This document shows positions 1 through 9,020 of a stretch of 64,000 bases of DNA, piece by piece. Every line of letters starts with the position of its first letter. The first letter of the stretch is position 1. This DNA comes from Rhizobium sp. Q54. Lineage in GTDB: Bacteria; Pseudomonadota; Alphaproteobacteria; Rhizobiales; Xanthobacteraceae. A program made the translations under genes and the position numbers. The notes below the pieces were generated by a model, which was not told the origin of the DNA, did no database searches, and was given only the letters and a program-made list of their open reading frames with translations. The DNA lies in NCBI GenBank assembly GCA_945870035.1, contig CAMBQQ010000002.1:19797-83796 (forward strand). The letters are read 5' to 3'.

Positions 1-364
1 CGGTTACGATACGATCGCCGAAAGGCATAACGATGTAATGAATTGGAGCGCACCGATAAAGCTATATTAAAGCGAAGGCCGACGAATTGATTTTGCTCAA
101 TTGCCGGCGGCACGCGCCCGGGCATACTGGCTCTACGAGCCGCTCGATGACGGAAATATGAAAGTCGCTGCTAGCTGGTTCGGCGATTGCGATCTTCATG
201 ACGGCGGCGTTATTTGTGACGTTTCGATGAATGATTTAGCTCAATAATAATGTTTTTCGGACGTGCAAATAATTGAAAGGGCATGGTGAAACCGGGTTTC
301 TAATTCAGCACCATACGACATGCCCCGTGCAAAACGATTGATCCCGTGCCGCGCAGGAAACAGC
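1..364. other. Leader region without a confident gene
   Basis: No recognisable gene. A 58-codon open frame on the plus strand (71..247) ends in TAA and has no ATG near its beginning, so it could be the tail of a decayed gene; I do not recognise it. A near-palindrome TTGATTTTGCTCAA (87..100) resembles an FNR-type box with one mismatch, but it lies about 265 bases before the PHA synthase start and inside that frame, so I give it little weight. Confidence 0.3.
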
Positions 365-2134
365 ATGACAAAAGCTCCGACAGAAACACCGCTATTGCCG
401 GCTTCACAAAGCACCGACCTGCCTTCGTTCGATATGCTTAACCGTGTCGCACGGGCCACAATGGCGCGCTCGACCAATGGCGTTTCGCCGCATGCGCAAG
501 CGGCCGCCTGGTTTGATTGGCTTTCACATATTTCGCGCGCGCCCGGCCGGCAGATCGAACTTGCCATGCGAGCGCTTGCTTTCGGCAACCGCCTCATGAA
601 ACCGAGCGGCACGCTCAGCAGCGACGGAGCGCCGCCTTTTGCACCGGAGAAGTCCGATCGGCGCTTTGCCGATCCGGCTTGGCAAAAGCCGCCGTACCAG
701 TATTGGCAACAGGCTTTTTTGGCGCAGGAAGAATGGTGGCGCAACGCTACCCGGCCGCTCCGCGGGCAGAACTCCAAAAGCGCCGCGCGCGTTGCGTTCA
801 TGGCGCGCCAAATGCTCGACGGCGTCTCACCGTCCAACATTCCGTGGCTCAACCCGGTCATTGTCGAACAAACGCTCAAGGAGTCCGGAGAGAATCTCGT
901 CCGCGGCATGCGCAACCTGGCCGAGGATATACACCGCGTCCTCGCCAGAGAGCCGACTGCGCCGCAGAGCGGTTTTCGCGTCGGCCACGACATCGCCGCG
1001 ACGCCGGGCGACGTGATCTACCGCAACGATCTGATCGAGCTCATTCAATACAAGCCCTCGACGCCAGATGTGTTTGCCGAGCCGGTGTTGATCGTGCCGG
1101 CCTGGATCATGAAATACTATGTGCTCGACCTGCTGCCGGAGCGTTCGCTGGTTCGTTATCTTGTCGATCGCGGGTTCACCGTATTCATGATCTCATGGCG
1201 CAACCCGACCGCGGCCGACCGCGACATCGCGTTCGACGCCTATCGAACCCAAGGCGTGATGGCCGCGCTCGACGCCGTAGCCGCCGTTACTCCCGCCCGA
1301 AAAGTGCATGCCTGCGGCTATTGCCTGGGCGGCACGCTGCTGGCCATTGCCGCGGCGACAATGGCGCGCGACGGCGACGACCGTCTCGCCACAGCGACGC
1401 TGCTCGCCGCGCAGACCGATTTTAGCGAAGCCGGTGAACTCATGCTGTTCGTCGATGAAAGCCAGGTCGCGTTTCTCGAAGACATGATGTGGGACCAGGG
1501 CGTGCTCGACACGCGGCAAATGGCCGCCGCCTTCACCGCGCTTCGCTCCAACGAACTGCTTTGGTCGAAAATGACCCGTGAATATCTGCTCGGCGAGCGC
1601 GAGCCACTATCCGATCTCGCCGCCTGGAATGCCGACCGCACACGGCTGCCCTATCGTATGCATTCGCAATATCTGCGCGGCCTGTTCCTGGAAAATCGCC
1701 TGACCGGCGGCCGCTATGCGGTAGACGGCAAGGTCATCGCCTTGAAGGACGTCAGCATTCCCCTGTTCGCGGTGGCGACCTTGTCCGATCACATTGCACC
1801 CTGGCAGTCGGTCTACAAGCTTCACCTGTTCACCGACAATGAACTGAAATTTGTGCTGACCAATGGCGGGCACAATACCGGCATCGTCTCCGAGCCCGGC
1901 CACGCCCACCGCTATTATCATTTCGCAACCCGGTCTACCGGCGATCGCTATGTCGACGCGGCGACCTGGTTGGCGCAGGTCGAACGCGCCGAAGGATCGT
2001 GGTGGCAGGCCTGGTCATCATGGCTCACCGACCATAGCGATCCGCACCGCTGCGAGCCTCCATCGATGGGATCGCCGTCGCGTGGCTTTGCGCCGCTGTA
2101 TCCTGCGCCGGGAAGCTTCGTTCACCAACATTAG
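365..2134 (+). CDS. phaC: Class I poly(3-hydroxyalkanoate) synthase
   Basis: Cytoplasmic, granule-associated enzyme that polymerises (R)-3-hydroxyacyl-CoA into polyhydroxyalkanoate. The protein is 589 residues from this start, the usual class I length. The alpha/beta-hydrolase core carries the lipase-like box G-Y-C-L-G with catalytic Cys320, Asp475 in a D-H-I-A-P context and His503 in G-G-H-N-T-G, almost the spacing of the Cupriavidus triad (319/480/508). An in-frame ATG at 320 would add 15 residues. The ATG at 365 is preferred because AGGA lies just upstream and the triad spacing then fits. No phaA, phaB or phasin gene is adjacent. The next gene starts 36 bases downstream on the same strand. 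Confidence 0.93.
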   Translation: MTKAPTETPLLPASQSTDLPSFDMLNRVARATMARSTNGVSPHAQAAAWFDWLSHISRAPGRQIELAMRALAFGNRLMKPSGTLSSDGAPPFAPEKSDRRFADPAWQKPPYQYWQQAFLAQEEWWRNATRPLRGQNSKSAARVAFMARQMLDGVSPSNIPWLNPVIVEQTLKESGENLVRGMRNLAEDIHRVLAREPTAPQSGFRVGHDIAATPGDVIYRNDLIELIQYKPSTPDVFAEPVLIVPAWIMKYYVLDLLPERSLVRYLVDRGFTVFMISWRNPTAADRDIAFDAYRTQGVMAALDAVAAVTPARKVHACGYCLGGTLLAIAAATMARDGDDRLATATLLAAQTDFSEAGELMLFVDESQVAFLEDMMWDQGVLDTRQMAAAFTALRSNELLWSKMTREYLLGEREPLSDLAAWNADRTRLPYRMHSQYLRGLFLENRLTGGRYAVDGKVIALKDVSIPLFAVATLSDHIAPWQSVYKLHLFTDNELKFVLTNGGHNTGIVSEPGHAHRYYHFATRSTGDRYVDAATWLAQVERAEGSWWQAWSSWLTDHSDPHRCEPPSMGSPSRGFAPLYPAPGSFVHQH

Positions 2135-2170
2135 GCTCGCCTCTACGCTCAGGTCCACGGAACCGATCAA

Positions 2171-3034
2171 ATGCAGACTATCCTGCACGAGGCCGACAAG
2201 GCTCAAGTCATATTGCCGCCGGAAATGGCGCTTGTCTGCGAGTCAGTCGGCACTGCCAAGGCGCGCCGCGACGCGCTCACTTTGCTGATCCTGGGCGTGC
2301 TGGCGGGCGCCTTCATCGCACTCGGCGCGAATTTTATGACGGTGGTGCTCACCGGGACGGCCGACCTCCCTTGGGGCGTTGCCCGGCTTCTTGGCGGGCT
2401 CGTCTTCTCGCTCGGCCTGATCCTGGTAATCATAGGCGGCGCAGAGTTGTTCACTGGCGACGCGCTCATGGTCGTCGCCTATGCCGGACGCCACATCACG
2501 CTCGCTGCGTTGCTGCGGGCATGGACGTTGGTGTACATCGGCAATATCGTCGGCGCCCTGGCAACGGCCGGTTTGGTTTTCCTCACCGGCCAATACGGCT
2601 TTAACAACGGCGAGGTCGGCAAAACAGCACTGGTCCTTGCAGCAGCCAAATCAGCTTTGCCGGTTGTTCAATTGTTTTTTCTGGCGATTCTGTGCAACGT
2701 CCTGGTCTGTCTTGCAGTGTGGATGTCATTCGGTGCGCGCAGCGCCACCGACAAGATCCTGGTCATCGTCCCGCCGGTCGCGGCTTTCGTCGCCGCCGGC
2801 TTCGAACACTCGATCGCCAATCTATATTTTCTGCCCCTCGCCCTAGCGATCAAAGCCTGGGCCGGCGCGGAATTCTGGATGGCGATCGGGCAAAGCCCGG
2901 AGACCTACTCAGCGCTGTCGCCTGCAAACGCGCTGCGAAATATTGCAGTCAGCACCATTGGCAATCTGATTGGCGGTAGCCTGATGGTCGGCGCTATCTA
3001 CTGGTTTGTCTATCTCCGCCGGCGGCCAACCTGA
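2171..3034 (+). CDS. Formate/nitrite transporter (FNT) family channel
   Basis: Inner-membrane protein of 287 residues with six hydrophobic segments and the FNT-like stretches G-A-F-I-A-L-G-A near the first helix and A-G-F-E-H-S-I-A-N near residue 215, where the central His-containing motif of FocA/NirC sits. Family members pass formate, nitrite or related small monovalent anions. The substrate cannot be read from sequence. The nitrate reductase operon further along makes nitrite plausible and formate equally possible. It lies 36 bases after phaC on the same strand and may be co-transcribed with it; a functional link to PHA is not evident. Confidence 0.85.
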   Translation: MQTILHEADKAQVILPPEMALVCESVGTAKARRDALTLLILGVLAGAFIALGANFMTVVLTGTADLPWGVARLLGGLVFSLGLILVIIGGAELFTGDALMVVAYAGRHITLAALLRAWTLVYIGNIVGALATAGLVFLTGQYGFNNGEVGKTALVLAAAKSALPVVQLFFLAILCNVLVCLAVWMSFGARSATDKILVIVPPVAAFVAAGFEHSIANLYFLPLALAIKAWAGAEFWMAIGQSPETYSALSPANALRNIAVSTIGNLIGGSLMVGAIYWFVYLRRRPT

Positions 3035-3185
3035 TCTCACGTCGCCGAATTCGTGCAAGTCCCTTTTTGTTGTTGAAACGCCATGCCTGCAAACTGCGAA
3101 CGCCGTCCCATGTCATCTGGATGCAACACAGCCATGCGTCAGTCTTTTTCGATCGTCGCATCTGCGATGGCTCTAGGAGAAATCA

Positions 3186-4190
3186 ATGAAAAGGCTATTG
3201 GGACTGCTTTCACTCGCGCTGGTTGCTATTGTCATGCGCACGCCGGCGCAGGCCGCGGATGTCATTTGCTATAACTGCCCGCCGCAATGGGCCGACTGGG
3301 CCTCGATGCTCAAGGCAGTCAAGGCCGATCTCGGCTACGATATCCCCTTTGACAACAAAAATTCCGGTCAAGCCCTGTCGCAACTGCTGGCCGAAAAGGC
3401 CAACCCGGTTGCCGACTTCGGATATTTCGGCGTGAACTTCGGCATGAAGGCGAAAAGCCTCGACGTGCTTGAAGCCTATAAGCCGAAAGGCTGGGACGAC
3501 GTCCCCGCTGGCCTGAAGGATGCCGAAGGCGGATGGACCACCATCCACTCCGGCACGCTCGGCCTGTTCATCAACAAGGATGCATTGGGCGGCAAGCCGG
3601 TTCCGGCGTGCTGGAAGGACCTGCTCAAGGCGGACTATAAAGGCATGGTCGGTTATCTCGACCCGTCTTCCGCCGCGGTCGGCTATGTCGGCGCGGTCGC
3701 GGTCAACATCGGGCTCGGCGGCAGCGAGAGCAATTTCTCGCCGGCAATCGAGTTCTTCAAAGGCTTGCACAAGAACGACGCCATCGTGCCGAAGCAGACA
3801 TCGTATGCGCGGGTGGTGTCGGGCGAAATTCCGATCCTGTTCGACTACGACTTCAATGCCTACCGCGCCAAATACACCGAAAAAGGAAACTTCGTATTCG
3901 TGATTCCCTGCGAAGGCACGGTGGTGTTCCCCTATGTCGTCGGACTGGCGAAGAATGGGCCGAACAAGGACAAGGCCAAGAAGGTTCTCGACTATCTGTT
4001 GTCGGACAAGGGCCAGGCGATCTGGACCAATGCCTACCTTCGTCCGGCGCGTCCGATCGAACTGCCTGCCGCGGTGAAAGCCAAATTCCTGCCGGATAGC
4101 GACTACGCCCGCGCCAAGAGCGTGGACTGGGCGAAGCTCGAATCGGTGCAGAAGGGCTTCACCGACCGCTATCTCGCCGACGTGCGATAG
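3186..4190 (+). CDS. ABC importer periplasmic binding protein (phosphorus-block importer 1)
   Basis: Extracellular solute-binding protein of 334 residues in the Fe3+/spermidine/phosphonate-type SBP superfamily. A Sec signal peptide ends at A-Q-A about residue 23. The start has a strong ribosome site (AGGAG, 8 bases upstream). It leads an operon of binding protein, two permeases, an ATPase and a phosphodiesterase, with most junctions overlapping. Two Cys residues in the mature N-terminus (I-C-Y-N-C-P-P) are close together. The substrate is not known; the neighbouring GpdQ-like enzyme and 2-aminoethylphosphonate genes suggest a phosphodiester, phosphonate or phosphonate ester. The AepX class of phosphonate binding proteins is a possible relative. 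Confidence 0.8.
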   Translation: MKRLLGLLSLALVAIVMRTPAQAADVICYNCPPQWADWASMLKAVKADLGYDIPFDNKNSGQALSQLLAEKANPVADFGYFGVNFGMKAKSLDVLEAYKPKGWDDVPAGLKDAEGGWTTIHSGTLGLFINKDALGGKPVPACWKDLLKADYKGMVGYLDPSSAAVGYVGAVAVNIGLGGSESNFSPAIEFFKGLHKNDAIVPKQTSYARVVSGEIPILFDYDFNAYRAKYTEKGNFVFVIPCEGTVVFPYVVGLAKNGPNKDKAKKVLDYLLSDKGQAIWTNAYLRPARPIELPAAVKAKFLPDSDYARAKSVDWAKLESVQKGFTDRYLADVR

Positions 4191-4198
4191 ACCATCAA

Positions 4199-4222
4199 GG
4201 TGCTCCGGTTCGCCGGAGCACC
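4199..4222 (+). promoter_or_regulatory. Perfect 10-bp hairpin between binding protein and permease genes
   Basis: GGTGCTCCGG (4199..4208), loop TTCG, CCGGAGCACC (4213..4222). No T-run follows, so it is unlikely to be a full terminator. The only candidate ribosome site for the permease (GGAG at 4215..4218) lies inside the right arm. The hairpin could protect the binding-protein mRNA from 3' decay and limit permease translation. Confidence 0.6.
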
Positions 4223-4229
4223 TCTTCGC

Positions 4230-5045
4230 ATGACCCACAAATTCTTCACGCGCCTCTGCTTGGTGCCGCTAATCGCGGTTATCGCTGCATTTTTTGTCCT
4301 GCCGATGCTCCGCGTCATCGTCGTCGGCGGGTCGGGCGACATGGGTCTTCACGCTTACGCGGCGATCATCCTGGAACCGCGTTTCAGGGCGACGCTGATC
4401 AACACCCTGGTGCTGGCGAGCGTCACCACTGCCCTGTCATTGGCTATCGCCACGATCGCGGGATTGTTCTTGCAGCGTCATCGGTTTCCCGGCCGCGCCT
4501 TGCTGGTTGCCATGCTGACATTTCCATTGGCGTTTCCCGGCGTCGTCGTCGGCTTCATGATTATTCTGCTGGCGGGACGGCAGGGCCTGATCGGAGCCCT
4601 CTCGCTGCCGCTGGCCGGCGAAAAGTGGGTCTTTGCTTATTCGATGCAGGGGCTGCTTTTGGGCTACCTGTACTTCTCGATCCCGCGCGTCATCCTGACA
4701 ATCATGGCCGCCATCGAAAAGCTTGACCCCAGTCTCGAAGAGGCCGCGCGAGCGCTCGGCGCCGGCCCGTGGGCGGTGCACCGCGATGTTATCCTGCCGG
4801 CCTTGATGCCCGCCTTCATCGCATCGGGGGCTATAGCCTTCGCCACGGCGATGGGCGCATTTGGCACGGCCTTCACGCTGGCGACTAATATCAACGTATT
4901 GCCGATGCTGATCTACACGGAGTTCACTTTATCGGCCAACATCGCGATGGCCGCGGCGCTATCGGTCGGCCTCGGGCTGGTCGCCTGGGCCGCGCTTGCG
5001 CTGGCGCGCGCCTTCAGCGGCGGAACGGTGGCGGCGGCCGGATGA
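4230..5045 (+). CDS. ABC importer permease, first subunit (importer 1)
   Basis: Inner-membrane permease of 271 residues with six predicted transmembrane segments. It has a binding-protein-dependent transport signature around residues 170-200 (E-E-A-A-R-A-L-G-A-G-P, the EAA loop that contacts the ATPase). A GTG at 4200 would extend it by ten residues but falls inside the hairpin, so the ATG at 4230 is preferred. Its stop overlaps the next start by four bases (ATGA), indicating translational coupling with the second permease. Confidence 0.82.
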   Translation: MTHKFFTRLCLVPLIAVIAAFFVLPMLRVIVVGGSGDMGLHAYAAIILEPRFRATLINTLVLASVTTALSLAIATIAGLFLQRHRFPGRALLVAMLTFPLAFPGVVVGFMIILLAGRQGLIGALSLPLAGEKWVFAYSMQGLLLGYLYFSIPRVILTIMAAIEKLDPSLEEAARALGAGPWAVHRDVILPALMPAFIASGAIAFATAMGAFGTAFTLATNINVLPMLIYTEFTLSANIAMAAALSVGLGLVAWAALALARAFSGGTVAAAG

Positions 5046-5848
5046 CAAACTTGCGCAACCGCCTGATCTTCTCCGGCCAGTTCGTCTTCACGCTGCTGGT
5101 CGCGGCATTCCTGATCGTTCCGGCGCTGTTGTCGATGCTGGCCGGCGTGACCGTCAACTATTTCACCGGCATCCGCTCGGGGCTGACGCTGCAATGGGTC
5201 ATCCAGGTATGGGAGCTTTATGCCGATACGATCGCCCGCTCGTTCGTGATTGCGTTGGCGGCGCTCGCGGTCACGTTGGTGGTCGGCGTTCCGGCGGCCT
5301 ATGCGCTGCATGTGCGCGGCGGCCGTTTTGCCCGCATCGTCGAAGAGATCATCACCTTGCCGCTCGCCGTTCCCGGCCTCGCCATCGCTTTGGCGCTGCT
5401 GTTGACCTATGGCGGCTTCAGCGATTTCAGACGCTCCTGGCTGTTCATCCTGGCTGGGCATGTGGTGTTCACCATGCCGTTTATGGTGCGCTCGGTGATG
5501 GCAGTGTTTTCGGCCATCGACGTCAAGACGCTCGACGAAGGCGCGGCGTCGCTCGGCGCATCGCCCTGGCGCCGCTTTCGCGATGTCATTGTGCCGAATG
5601 CCAAACCCGGCATTTTGGCCGGTTCGTTGATGGTCGTGACTTTGTCCTTGGGTGAATTCAACCTGACCTGGATGTTGCACACGCCGCTGACCAAGACCTT
5701 GCCGGTTGGCTTGGCCGACAGTTACGCCTCGATGCGGCTTGAAGTTGCTTCGGCCTATACACTCGTTTTCTTCGTCATGATTATCCCGCTCCTCGTGGCG
5801 ATGCAGATCTACGCCGACAGCTGCGGACGAAAGACAGCACGCCGATGA
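5042..5848 (+). CDS. ABC importer permease, second subunit (importer 1)
   Basis: Inner-membrane permease of 268 residues, the partner of the preceding subunit. Six hydrophobic helices; the EAA loop reads D-E-G-A-A-S-L-G-A-S-P near residue 165. It overlaps the preceding and following genes by four bases each (ATGA at both ends), so the importer genes are tightly coupled. Confidence 0.82.
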   Translation: MTNLRNRLIFSGQFVFTLLVAAFLIVPALLSMLAGVTVNYFTGIRSGLTLQWVIQVWELYADTIARSFVIALAALAVTLVVGVPAAYALHVRGGRFARIVEEIITLPLAVPGLAIALALLLTYGGFSDFRRSWLFILAGHVVFTMPFMVRSVMAVFSAIDVKTLDEGAASLGASPWRRFRDVIVPNAKPGILAGSLMVVTLSLGEFNLTWMLHTPLTKTLPVGLADSYASMRLEVASAYTLVFFVMIIPLLVAMQIYADSCGRKTARR

Positions 5849-6894
5849 ACACGACCCAGGGCGTCACCGTGCGCGTCGAAAACTGCGCCAAGACCTTCGC
5901 CGACGGCACGCGCGCCCTCGATCCGGTGACGCTCGATGTCGCGCGCGGCGAAACACTTGTGTTTCTCGGACCTTCCGGATGCGGCAAGACCACAATGCTG
6001 CGCATCATCGCCGGCCTTGAAAAGCCGGATAGCGGCGGCCGGGTCCTATTCAACGCACAAGACGTCACGCGCATTCCGATCGAGCGGCGCAATGTCGGCA
6101 TGGTGTTCCAATCCTATGCCCTGTTCCCGAACATGAATGTCGCCCAAAACATCGCCTACAGCCTGGCCCTTCGCGGCGCCGGCAAGGCAGAGCGCGACTC
6201 GCGCGTCGCCGAACTGGTGGCGCTTACCGGCATCGAAGGCTTGGAAAATCGCAATATCGATCAACTGTCCGGCGGCCAGCGGCAGCGCGTGGCGCTGGCG
6301 CGCGCGGTGGCCATGCGTCCGAGCGTTCTGCTACTCGACGAGCCGCTGACGGCGCTCGATGCCGCCTTGCGCGAGCGATTACGCGGCGAGCTGGATCGCC
6401 TGCTGCGGACGCTCGGCATTACCACAATCTATGTGACGCATGACCAAAGCGAAGCCATGACTTTGGGCGACAGGATCGTCGTCATGCGCAAGGGCGCGAT
6501 CGCCCAGGTCGGCAGCCCGCGCGATATCTATTTCAAGCCGGCAAGCCGCTTCGTTGCCGAATTCATCGGCGCGGCGAACATCATCGACGCTGTATCCGAC
6601 AACGGCGTGTTGGTCCTGCCGGGCGGACGGCTTGCGGTCGATAAAACGGGCCACGGCCAAGTGGCCGCCATGATCCGTCCCGAGTCGATCGGCATCATCT
6701 CGCCAGAGGCCGCATTCCTCGTCGGCCGCGTTGCCAGCGTCAGTTTCACCGGAGACCGGCAGCGGCTGGTCGTCGATGGCGCGTCTGACAAGCCGCTGAT
6801 CGTCGATGCGTCCAATACTCTCGCCGTCAAGATCGGGGACACAGTTGGCTTGACGGTGGCGCCGTCCGCCATTCAATTCCTGCAAGGAGCCTAG
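5845..6894 (+). CDS. ABC importer ATP-binding protein (importer 1)
   Basis: Cytoplasmic ATPase of 349 residues of the CUT1/Fe3+/spermidine/phosphonate type. Walker A G-P-S-G-C-G-K-T-T about residue 39, Q-loop F-Q-S-Y, signature L-S-G-G-Q about residue 141, Walker B L-L-L-D-E-P and H-loop V-T-H-D. The last 110 residues form a TOBE-like regulatory domain. The start overlaps the permease stop by four bases. It energises the importer encoded at 3186..5848. Confidence 0.87.
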   Translation: MNTTQGVTVRVENCAKTFADGTRALDPVTLDVARGETLVFLGPSGCGKTTMLRIIAGLEKPDSGGRVLFNAQDVTRIPIERRNVGMVFQSYALFPNMNVAQNIAYSLALRGAGKAERDSRVAELVALTGIEGLENRNIDQLSGGQRQRVALARAVAMRPSVLLLDEPLTALDAALRERLRGELDRLLRTLGITTIYVTHDQSEAMTLGDRIVVMRKGAIAQVGSPRDIYFKPASRFVAEFIGAANIIDAVSDNGVLVLPGGRLAVDKTGHGQVAAMIRPESIGIISPEAAFLVGRVASVSFTGDRQRLVVDGASDKPLIVDASNTLAVKIGDTVGLTVAPSAIQFLQGA

Positions 6895-6896
6895 TC

Positions 6897-7736
6897 GTGA
6901 CGGTACGTCCAATATTGGTCGCGCAGATTACTGACCTGCACATCAAGAAGCCGGGCGCCCTAGCCTATGGCCGCGTCGACACGGCGGCGGCCTTGTCGCG
7001 CTGCGTCGAGACACTCAATCGACTGTCGCCGCGCCCCGATCTTGTGGTTATTTCAGGCGACCTCGCCGATACGCCGACCCCTGAAGAATATGATCACCTG
7101 ATGGCGTTGCTGGCGCCGCTGGATATTCCATTTGCTGCGACCGCCGGCAATCATGACGACCGCGCGCTGCTGCGCAACGCCCTGCCACATCAGGACTATG
7201 CCAACGCGGCCGGCACCCTTAATATTCAGCGCACGGTCGGCGACATCGATATTCTGCTGATCGATTCCAGCGTTCCGCAGGCCTCGCATGGATGGATTGA
7301 CACGCAAACCCTGGCGTGGCTCGACGCGGCCTTGGCGCAATCGGCGACACGCCCCGCTTTGCTGTTCCTGCATCATCCCCCGTTTCTTACCGGGATCGAC
7401 CACATGGATGTGCAGAACCTGGGCAACGCCGACGAATTGGCAGCCCTGCTTCGCCGCCATGACCGCGCGCGGCTGATTGCCGCTGGGCATGTTCATCGCG
7501 CCGTCATGACGGCCTTTGCCGGAATTCCGGCAACGATCTGCCCTGCGCCGAACCACGCAGTGGCGCTCGATTTGGACGAACAATACCCGCCTTCGTTCAA
7601 CGTGGAGCCGCCGGCGTTTCACCTGCATGCCTGGTTTGCGGGTGCCGGTTTTGGCCGCCTTGTCACTCACTTCGTTCCAATCGGCCACTTCGACGGACCG
7701 CATCCGTTCTTTGCTGCCGATGGCCGGCTCCTTTGA
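6897..7736 (+). CDS. GpdQ-like metallophosphodiesterase (class III, calcineurin fold)
   Basis: Cytoplasmic binuclear metallophosphoesterase of 279 residues, close in length and motif order to Enterobacter GpdQ glycerophosphodiesterase. Metal ligands are visible in order: D-L-H near residue 12, G-D near 54, G-N-H-D-D near 84, H-H-P-P near 160 and G-H-V-H near 200. GpdQ enzymes cleave glycerophosphodiesters and also phosphonate monoesters. GTG start two bases after the ATPase stop, with AAGGAG upstream. Its position as the last gene of importer 1 suggests that it hydrolyses the imported compound. No signal peptide is seen. The cAMP phosphodiesterase CpdA is the main alternative, but the transport context argues against it. 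Confidence 0.8.
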   Translation: MTVRPILVAQITDLHIKKPGALAYGRVDTAAALSRCVETLNRLSPRPDLVVISGDLADTPTPEEYDHLMALLAPLDIPFAATAGNHDDRALLRNALPHQDYANAAGTLNIQRTVGDIDILLIDSSVPQASHGWIDTQTLAWLDAALAQSATRPALLFLHHPPFLTGIDHMDVQNLGNADELAALLRRHDRARLIAAGHVHRAVMTAFAGIPATICPAPNHAVALDLDEQYPPSFNVEPPAFHLHAWFAGAGFGRLVTHFVPIGHFDGPHPFFAADGRLL

Positions 7737-7780
7737 CGCAAGCGGCGAGGAACGGCCTAAAAGACCCTATAGGATATTAA

Positions 7781-7802
7781 GCTTGTCACAAAAGGTACAA
7801 GC
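7781..7802. promoter_or_regulatory. Inverted repeat upstream of the aminoethylphosphonate importer
   Basis: Arms GCTTGT (7781..7786) and ACAAGC (7797..7802), ten bases apart, in the 182-base gap before the 7919 gene. Arms and spacing would suit a dimeric regulator. No regulator gene is adjacent, so the assignment is speculative. Confidence 0.3.
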
Positions 7803-7918
7803 AAAATGGGAATGTTAGGCGCATCGATCGAACACGATGGCGCCGGCCGCTTCGTTATCCGCGGGTAAACGATTCATTCGGCGCCCGCCTCGTTTCGACG
7901 AAACAAAGGGGGCTCGAC

Positions 7919-8926
7919 ATGATACGGCGCGCTATTGGAATTGCCTTGGTCGCATTCAGTGCCACGGCCGCACATTCCCAGGAATTGAACGTCTATACGG
8001 CGCTCGAAGCGGATCAGGTCAAGGCCTATCAAGCTGCCTTCGAGAAAGCCAATCCGTCGGTCAAAATTCGCTGGGTCCGCGATTCCACCGGCGTCGTCAC
8101 GGCCAAATTGCTGGCCGAAAAAGCCAATCCCCAGGCCGACGTCGTGTTCGGGCTTGCCGCCACTTCGCTGATGCTGCTCGACAAGGAAGGCATGCTGCAA
8201 GCCTATGCGCCGGCCGGACTCGACAAGATCAAGCCGACGATGCGCGATCCCGCCAATCCGCCGAAATGGGTCGGCATGGATATCTGGGCTTCGGCGATCT
8301 GTTTCAACACGGTGGAAGCCGGCAAGAAGAAAATTGCTGCGCCGCAATCATGGGCCGATCTCCTCAAGCCGGAATACAAGGGCCAGGTCGCCATGCCGAA
8401 TCCGGCTTCGTCGGGCACCGGTTACTTAATGGTGTCGGGCTGGCTGCAGATGATGGGCGAGGAAAAAGGCTGGAAGTTCATGGACGGCCTGCACCAGAAT
8501 ATCGCCGCCTATAGCCATTCCGGCTCCAAGCCGTGCCGCCAGGCCGCCGCTGGCGAATATGCCGTCGGGTTCTCGTTTGAATATCGCGCCAACAAAACCA
8601 AAAAGGATGGCGCCCCGATCGAGGCTATCCTGCCCAGCGAGGGCCTCGGCTGGGACATGGAGGCGGCCGCCATCATGGCGACCACCAAGCATGCCGCGGC
8701 GGCGAAGAAGTTGCTCGATTGGTCGGTGACGCCTGAAGCCAACAAGCTTTACGCACAAAATTTCGCGATCGTGGCGCTTCCCGGGGTTCAGGAAAAGCTC
8801 ACCCACATTTCCGGCGACGTCGAAAAACTCCTGGCCAAGAATGACTTTGTCTGGGCTGCCGCAAACCGCGAGCGGATCCTCGCCGAATGGATCAAGCGTT
8901 ACGACGGCAAGTCCGAAAAGAAGTAG
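7919..8926 (+). CDS. Putative 2-aminoethylphosphonate ABC importer binding protein
   Basis: Periplasmic binding protein of 335 residues with a signal peptide ending near A-H-S (residue 20). It resembles the PhnS2-type (TIGR03261) proteins annotated as 2-aminoethylphosphonate binding: mature start E-L-N-V-Y-T-A-L-E and the stretch S-G-T-G-Y near residue 164. It is followed by an ATPase, a double-length permease, a FAD oxidoreductase and phnX, the order seen in other proteobacterial aminoethylphosphonate loci. Strong AAAGGGGG ribosome site. Substrate assignment rests on family and context. Confidence 0.82.
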   Translation: MIRRAIGIALVAFSATAAHSQELNVYTALEADQVKAYQAAFEKANPSVKIRWVRDSTGVVTAKLLAEKANPQADVVFGLAATSLMLLDKEGMLQAYAPAGLDKIKPTMRDPANPPKWVGMDIWASAICFNTVEAGKKKIAAPQSWADLLKPEYKGQVAMPNPASSGTGYLMVSGWLQMMGEEKGWKFMDGLHQNIAAYSHSGSKPCRQAAAGEYAVGFSFEYRANKTKKDGAPIEAILPSEGLGWDMEAAAIMATTKHAAAAKKLLDWSVTPEANKLYAQNFAIVALPGVQEKLTHISGDVEKLLAKNDFVWAAANRERILAEWIKRYDGKSEKK

Positions 8927-8953
8927 CCGGCTCTCCTCACTGAAGTATCAAAC

Positions 8954-8983
8954 GAACCCCGGGGCTTTGTTGTCCCGGGGTTC
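8954..8983 (+). promoter_or_regulatory. GC-rich hairpin after the binding-protein gene
   Basis: Perfect inverted repeat GAACCCCGGG ... CCCGGGGTTC (8954..8963 and 8974..8983) with a ten-base loop, 27 bases after the binding-protein stop and before the ATPase gene. Only a weak GGTTTCG follows, so partial termination or mRNA protection is likelier than complete termination. Confidence 0.6.
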
Positions 8984-9020
8984 GGTTTCGAATGCGGCGT
9001 TCGCGAGAGAAGGATTGCAC

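Noticed and set aside
3100..3185. A possible Pho box before the first phosphorus importer
   Set aside because: Only one half resembles CTGTCAT; the second repeat at the required spacing does not match.
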